Of a stretch of DNA of 64,000 nt, positions 59,969 to 64,000 are shown one piece after another; the stretch's first letter is position 1, and each line of letters opens with the position of its first letter. The notes beneath the pieces were generated by a model. It was given only the letters and a program-made list of their open reading frames with translations, was not told the DNA's origin and ran no database searches. Made by a program: the position numbers and the translations under genes. The stretch is from Zobellella endophytica (GTDB lineage: Bacteria; Pseudomonadota; Gammaproteobacteria; Enterobacterales; Aeromonadaceae), in NCBI RefSeq assembly GCF_003012775.1, contig NZ_PXYG01000001.1, forward strand, positions 1 to 64,000, read 5' to 3'.

Positions 59969-60784
59969 ATGACCATGGATGTTTCCCAGCCCTTTACCCT
60001 GGCGGTCTGTGCCGAGATGGTGTTTCTCGATCTGCCGGTACTGGAGCGTATCAAACATATTCACCAGCAGGGCTTCCAGGTCGAGATCTGGGACTGGACC
60101 CGGCACGACATCCCGGCGCTGGCGGCGAGCGGGGCGACCTTCTCCTCCATGACCGGCTATGTCACCGGCACCCTGGCGGACGACGAGGGCGCCACCGAGC
60201 TGCTGCGCACCGCCGCCCAGTCGATACCGGTGGCGAAAGAGCTGGGCATTCCCCGGTTGAACCTGCACGGCACCGGCCTCGACAACCAGGGCCTGCCGGT
60301 CAAACCCTGTGCGCAGGTAACCGGCGCCATGTGGCTCAAGGCCGCCGACACCCTCAACCGGCTGGCGGATCTGGGAGAACGGCACGGGGTGACCTTCGTG
60401 CTGGAAAACCTCAACACCGAGGTGGACCACCCCGGCGTGCCTTTCGCCAAGGGCCAGGAGGTACTGGAGCTGGTGGCGGGGGTGAACCGGCCCCGGGTGA
60501 AGATGATGCTCGATCTCTATCACGCCCAGATCGGCGAGGGCAACCTGATCGAGCTGATCCGCCGCAGCGCGCCCCATATCGGCGAGATCCAGGTGGCGGA
60601 CGTGCCCGGCCGCTGCGAGCCCGGCACCGGCGAGATCAACTATCCCGCCATCGCCCGGGCGCTGTATGAGGTGGGTTACCGGGGCAATATCGGCCTGGAA
60701 GCCTTCGCCTCCGGCGATTCGGAACTGGCCCTGCGCCGCTTCCGCGAAGCCTTTACCCTGCCGGCGGAACTGCTGTCCCGCTGA
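59969..60784 (+). CDS. Hydroxypyruvate-isomerase-like TIM-barrel protein
   Basis: 271 residues, started at the ATG at 59969 behind CAGGAGTAAA. Hyi-type motifs: CAEMVFLDLPVLERI, FQVEIWDW, NLHGTG, FVLENLNTEVDHPGV (metal Glu), KMMLDLYHAQIGEGNLIELI (metal Asp/His), IGEIQVADVPGR and GLEAFASG (metal Glu). In an inositol island it may act on a keto-inositol or a three-carbon product; hydroxypyruvate to tartronate semialdehyde is the family's known reaction. Confidence 0.8.
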   Translation: MTMDVSQPFTLAVCAEMVFLDLPVLERIKHIHQQGFQVEIWDWTRHDIPALAASGATFSSMTGYVTGTLADDEGATELLRTAAQSIPVAKELGIPRLNLHGTGLDNQGLPVKPCAQVTGAMWLKAADTLNRLADLGERHGVTFVLENLNTEVDHPGVPFAKGQEVLELVAGVNRPRVKMMLDLYHAQIGEGNLIELIRRSAPHIGEIQVADVPGRCEPGTGEINYPAIARALYEVGYRGNIGLEAFASGDSELALRRFREAFTLPAELLSR

Positions 60785-60848
60785 GGCGATGCGTTATTGA
60801 GTCTGTTTTTTGTTTCTCGATGGGTTTCAGATCGTTTGGGTCTGAGTT

Positions 60849-61730
60849 TTACGCCTGCTCTGTGAGCAGGCGCTTTTTTTGCGCCCGCCGGTCGAGCACG
60901 CTTTTTACCCCCATCGCCAGCAGCACCATGGCGCCGCCCAGCAGGCCCTGATCCGTGGGGCGCTCGGCCAGGAACAACCATACCAGCAGGGTGCCGAAGA
61001 CGGTTTCCAGCAACAGCAGCAGGCTCACTTCCGCCGAGGGCAGGTACAGCGGCCCCTGCTGGATCAGGGTGAAGCCCGCCGGCATCAGCACCAGGCATAA
61101 CAGCAGCAGCCAGCCCAGGTTGGCGGCGTCGGGCAGCATCACCCCGCCGCTCCAGGCCAGGGCCAGCAGGGCGGTGGCCAGGCCGCCCAGGGTCAGCATG
61201 GGGCTCATGTCCACCCCGGGCCGGCTGCGCGCCAGGGTCAGGTTGCCGGCCAGTCCCACCGCCGCCATCAGTGCCAGGGCATTGCCGAGCAGGGAGCCTT
61301 CGCCGGTTTCGTCGAGCACGATCAGCGAAATCCCCGCCAAGCAGGCGCCGATGGCCAGCCAGGTGCGCAGGGGCAGCCGTTCATGCAGGAACACACGGCT
61401 GAGCAGGGCGGCGATCAGCGGCGCCGAGGCCAGGATCACCAGCACGTTGCCGGCCCTGGTAAAGTGGTTGCCGAGCACAAAGCCGATGGTGCTCATGCTG
61501 AACAGCAGGGCGCAGCCCAGGCCCGCCGGGCCGCAGGCCAGGTAGGCGCGAAACCAGTGGCGGCGGTAGCGGGCCACCACGATAAGCCAGAACCCCAGCA
61601 CGTTGAGCAGCCCGCGCCACAGCACCAGCTGATCGGCGGGAATACTGATGATGCGCAGCAACAGGGCGTCAGGGGAGATGATCAGCACCCCCAGGGCGGT
61701 GAGCAGCAGTCCTTTCTGATGGTGGTCCAT
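60849..61730 (-). CDS. EamA/DMT-family transporter
   Basis: 293 residues with ten predicted membrane segments in two five-helix EamA repeats (LGVLIISPDALLLRI..., LGNALALMAAVGLAGNLTLAR...). Drug/metabolite transporter superfamily; substrate unknown. Convergent with the isomerase gene and 36 nt downstream of rbsR, so it may share the rbsK-rbsR transcript. Confidence 0.88.
   Translation of the reverse strand: MDHHQKGLLLTALGVLIISPDALLLRIISIPADQLVLWRGLLNVLGFWLIVVARYRRHWFRAYLACGPAGLGCALLFSMSTIGFVLGNHFTRAGNVLVILASAPLIAALLSRVFLHERLPLRTWLAIGACLAGISLIVLDETGEGSLLGNALALMAAVGLAGNLTLARSRPGVDMSPMLTLGGLATALLALAWSGGVMLPDAANLGWLLLLCLVLMPAGFTLIQQGPLYLPSAEVSLLLLLETVFGTLLVWLFLAERPTDQGLLGGAMVLLAMGVKSVLDRRAQKKRLLTEQA
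60852..60880 (+). terminator. Intrinsic terminator overlapping the convergent EamA gene's end
   Basis: CGCCTGCTC-TGT-GAGCAGGCG-C-TTTTTTT, 67 nt after the isomerase stop. On the minus strand it encodes the last residues of the EamA protein (KKRLLTEQA), so the hairpin is also part of that coding sequence. Confidence 0.85.
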
Positions 61731-61766
61731 AACCTGGATTCATTAGTGGCCGGCAAAGCAGCGATG

Positions 61767-62786
61767 CTACCCAAGCCGGCGGGGAATGGCCAGTGCGGCA
61801 CTGCTCTCCCGCACCACCAGCTCCGGGGTCAGGGTCAGTACCCGGCGGGGGCTGTCCGGCGCCTGGATACGGGCCAGCAGGGTGTCCACCGCCAGGGCGC
61901 CCAGTCTGGCCTTGGGCTGCTCTATGCTGGTGAGCGCCGGCACCAGGTAGCGGGCCAGCTCGATATTGTCGTAGCCGACCAGGGACATGTCCTGCGGCAC
62001 CTTGAGGCCCGCATCGGCCAGGGCCCGCAGGGCGCCCACCGCCATCATGTCGTTGCCCACGAACACCGCCGTGGGCCGCTCGGATCTCTCCAGCAGCCGG
62101 GCCATGGCCGCCTTGCCGCCGGCCAGCTCGAAGTCGCCCTCGGCTATCCACTCGGGGCGCACGGCCAGGCCGGCCTGCTCCATGGCGGCCCGATAGCCCG
62201 CCAGCCGCTCCTCCGCCGCCCGCTTGCCCGTGGGACCGGTGATGCAGCCGATATGACGGTGGCCGAGGCTGATCAGATGCTCGGTGGCGAGCCGTCCGCC
62301 CTGCTGGCCCGAGTCCTGGATCAGATCCGCCCCCAGATCCATGGGGCCCCAGTCCGCCAGCACCAGCGGTACGCTGGGGTAGCGGTCGAACACCTTCGCC
62401 CCCAGGTGGGCCTGGGTACACATCAGGATGACGCCGTCCACCCGCTTTTGCAGCAGCATCTCCATGCTGGCGTTGAGCCGGGCCTTGTCGCCCCGGGTGT
62501 TGCACAGCACCAGGCTGTAGCCGAGCTCGAAGCAGCGTTGCTCCACCCCCTGCACCACCTCGGCGAAGAAGGGATTGGCGCTGGTGGTGACCAGCATGCC
62601 TAAAGTTCGGGTCTGGTTGACCTTGAGGCTGCGCGCCAGCGCCGAGGGGGCGTAGTGGAGGGTCTCTATGGCCGACTCCACCCGTTCGGTGATCTCCGGG
62701 CTGACGAAGCGGGTCTTGTTCAGCACATGGCTGACGGTGGAGGTGGATACCCTGGCGAGCTTCGCCACGTCCTTGATGGTGGCCAT
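61767..62786 (-). CDS. rbsR: LacI-family regulator, RbsR-like
   Basis: 339 residues, started at the ATG at 62786, which overlaps the rbsK stop (TGATG). HTH MATIKDVAKLARVSTSTVSHVLN and VSPEITERVESAIETLHYAPSALARSLK as in RbsR/PurR; effector domain VDGVILMCTQ, LVLADWGPMD, LGHRHIGCITGP. It normally represses ribose uptake and ribokinase genes. Coupling to rbsK supports this. Confidence 0.85.
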   Translation of the reverse strand: MATIKDVAKLARVSTSTVSHVLNKTRFVSPEITERVESAIETLHYAPSALARSLKVNQTRTLGMLVTTSANPFFAEVVQGVEQRCFELGYSLVLCNTRGDKARLNASMEMLLQKRVDGVILMCTQAHLGAKVFDRYPSVPLVLADWGPMDLGADLIQDSGQQGGRLATEHLISLGHRHIGCITGPTGKRAAEERLAGYRAAMEQAGLAVRPEWIAEGDFELAGGKAAMARLLERSERPTAVFVGNDMMAVGALRALADAGLKVPQDMSLVGYDNIELARYLVPALTSIEQPKARLGALAVDTLLARIQAPDSPRRVLTLTPELVVRESSAALAIPRRLG

Positions 62787-63697
62787 CAATGTTGCTCCAG
62801 CAGGGCCTCGATCTCGGCCCTGAAAGGCACCGAGGTCTGGGCGCCGGGGCGGGTCACGGAAATGGCCGCCGCCGCCTGGGCGAAGCGCACCGCCTCGGCC
62901 AGCGGCCGACCCTGTTGCAGGGCGGCGACCAGGGCGCCGTTGAAGGTGTCGCCCGCCGCCGTGGTGTCCACCACCTGCACCGAAAAGCCCGGCACCCGCC
63001 GGCCGTCGCCCCGTTCGCTCAGCCAGACGCCGCGTGCGCCCAGGGTGACGATGACGACCTCGATGCCCTTGGCGTGCAGCGCCCCGGCCGCGGCGGCCGC
63101 GCCGGCGTCGTCGTTCACCGCCACCCCGGTGAGCCGTTCGGCTTCGGTCTCGTTGGGGGTGATGAGGTCCACCAGCGCCAGCAGCTCGTCCGGCAGGGAG
63201 CGGGCAGGGGCGGGGTTGAGCACCACCCGGGCGCCGTGGGATTTGGCGGCGCGGGCGGCGGCCAGGTTGGTCTCGAGCGGGATCTCCAACTGCAGCAGCA
63301 GTTGCTCGCAATTCAGGGCGGCGGCGTGGCGTTGCAGCCGGGACGGGGTCAGCTCGCCGTTGGCGCCGGCGGCCAGCGCTATGGTGTTTTCGCCGGCGTC
63401 GTTCACCTGGATCAGCGCCACCCCGGTGTTGACGCCCTCGACGGTGTCGATGGCGGCGGTGTCGATGCCGTCGGCGGCGAAGCCGGCCACCAGGCTGTCG
63501 GCCAGGGCGTCCTCGCCCACGCAGGCGACGAAGCGGGTGGTTGCACCGGCGCGGGCGGCGGCCACCGCCTGGTTGGCCCCCTTGCCGCCGGGCACGATGC
63601 GGTAGTCGCGGCCGGTGAGGGTTTCACCGGGACGGGGAAACTGGGGCAGCCGGATCACATGATCGATATTGATGCTGCCTGCTACGGTCAGGGTCAT
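62786..63697 (-). CDS. rbsK: Ribokinase
   Basis: 303 residues (E. coli 309). Phosphorylates ribose with ATP. PfkB signatures: RIVPGGKGANQAVAAARAG near 33-51 and DTTAAGDTFNGALVAAL with the catalytic Asp. NPAPAR and TPNETEAERLTG are ribokinase-typical. A small-PfkB alternative such as IolC would lack this exact N-terminus (AGSINIDHV). Start follows AAGGTAAC. The ribose transporter is not in the window. Confidence 0.9.
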   Translation of the reverse strand: MTLTVAGSINIDHVIRLPQFPRPGETLTGRDYRIVPGGKGANQAVAAARAGATTRFVACVGEDALADSLVAGFAADGIDTAAIDTVEGVNTGVALIQVNDAGENTIALAAGANGELTPSRLQRHAAALNCEQLLLQLEIPLETNLAAARAAKSHGARVVLNPAPARSLPDELLALVDLITPNETEAERLTGVAVNDDAGAAAAAGALHAKGIEVVIVTLGARGVWLSERGDGRRVPGFSVQVVDTTAAGDTFNGALVAALQQGRPLAEAVRFAQAAAAISVTRPGAQTSVPFRAEIEALLEQH

Positions 63698-63750
63698 GGT
63701 TGTTACCTTGTAGTTAGGGGGATGGCAACATCGTCTGTGCTCTCCCTATC

Positions 63751-63906
63751 GGTCGACCAAAGGGCCAGCGCCACCGACACGCCGCAAGTACGTCCATGTA
63801 GGCTCGCACATGCCATCTGACCGCCAGGGATGGCGGGAATGCCGAAAATGCAGGAGCAATTTTCGGCCATGGCATGTGACTGTCGGTGGAGCCGGTCCCT
63901 TTGCCC
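63751..63906. repeat. Large folded repeat element, copy 3 (inverted)
   Basis: Outer arms GACCAAAGGGCCAGCGCCAC...GACA (to 63779) and TGTCGGTGGAGCCGGTCCCT...GCCC (63881-63906) pair with a few mismatches. Inside is AAGTACGTCCATGTAGGCTC, the reverse of the arm in copy 2, plus CCGCCAGGGATGGCGG and CCGAAAATTGC-type stems. It is longer than copies 1 and 2 by about 55 bp and lies upstream of rbsK. Confidence 0.75.
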
Positions 63907-63942
63907 GCCTGTTTTAGCATGGGTGTTGCCTGCTGGTGTGCA

Positions 63943-64000
63943 CTACCTGAGGTATTCCACCGTGGCAGCTCCGGCGCGGGCGGCCAGGTCTTGCCCGGCC
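63943..64000 (-). CDS. C-terminal end of a gene entering from the right edge
   Basis: On the minus strand the frame reads ...AGQDLAARAGAATVEYLR and stops (TAG) at 63943-63945. Codon use fits the genome and it lies upstream of rbsK in the same direction. Too short to identify. Confidence 0.4.
   Translation of the reverse strand, partial: AGQDLAARAGAATVEYLR

Noticed and set aside
61767-63311. Extension of the rbsR frame upstream to 63311
   Set aside because: The extra residues are an Arg/Gly-rich shadow of rbsK. The RbsR start MATIKDVAKLARVS at 62786 is clear.

Overview
The window reads as chromosomal DNA of a GC-rich gammaproteobacterium, most likely in or near Aeromonadales (Oceanimonas/Zobellella-like). 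This is inferred from core gene order (serA; rpiA, 5-FCL gene, 6S RNA, zapA, ygfB, ubiH, ubiI; gcvTHP; rssB-like next to galU) and from protein similarity recalled by eye; no database search was run.

Layout. 1-3.2 kb: the 3' end of a type I-secreted RTX adhesin and a small acidic protein of unknown function. 3.2-16.5 kb: housekeeping genes: a YggE/SIMPL protein, serA, a RimK ligase with an M14-type hydrolase, acnA, a complete molybdate system (modE and modABC with a clear ModE box), rpiA, a 5-FCL gene, a VF530 protein, 6S RNA and zapA. 16.6-24.5 kb: ygfB, ubiH and ubiI (no pepP between), then gcvT-gcvH-gcvP. 24.7-30.6 kb: a tripartite tricarboxylate transporter (tctCBA), a dodecin, and a CitAB/DcuSR-type two-component pair. 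30.7-34.6 kb: dnaT-dnaC, an RssB-like regulator, galU and a ComEA-like protein. 34.8-39.2 kb: a TIM-barrel isomerase and Gfo/Idh dehydrogenase module divergent from a LacI regulator, then yciI and yciB.

39.5-64 kb is an accessory island for inositol-type polyols. It has an IolI-like isomerase and iolG divergent from a LacI regulator; an inositol-type ABC importer (binding protein, ATPase, permease); a scyllo-inositol dehydrogenase-like gene of foreign composition; a sugar/H+ symporter; a TauE-type exporter; a LacI regulator divergent from a translationally coupled SDR and Fe(II)/2OG dioxygenase pair; an IolE/MocC-like protein with a second Gfo/Idh dehydrogenase and an AraC regulator; iolB and another inositol dehydrogenase; a hydroxypyruvate-isomerase-like protein; an EamA transporter; and rbsR-rbsK. 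iolC, iolD and iolA are not in the window, so the pathway must be completed elsewhere. A 12-bp sequence shared by the iolG/LacI and ABC-importer promoters suggests one regulator governs both.

Intergenic DNA is rich in repeats: two GTAG-type REP/BIME arrays (49.6 and 59.5 kb), three copies of a double palindrome (5.4, 39.3 and 47.7 kb), and three copies of a larger folded element with a conserved outer stem (5.6, 55.2 and 63.8 kb). The best candidates for new biology are the dioxygenase/SDR pair within the inositol island, the two parallel Gfo/Idh plus TIM-barrel modules, and the folded repeat family.
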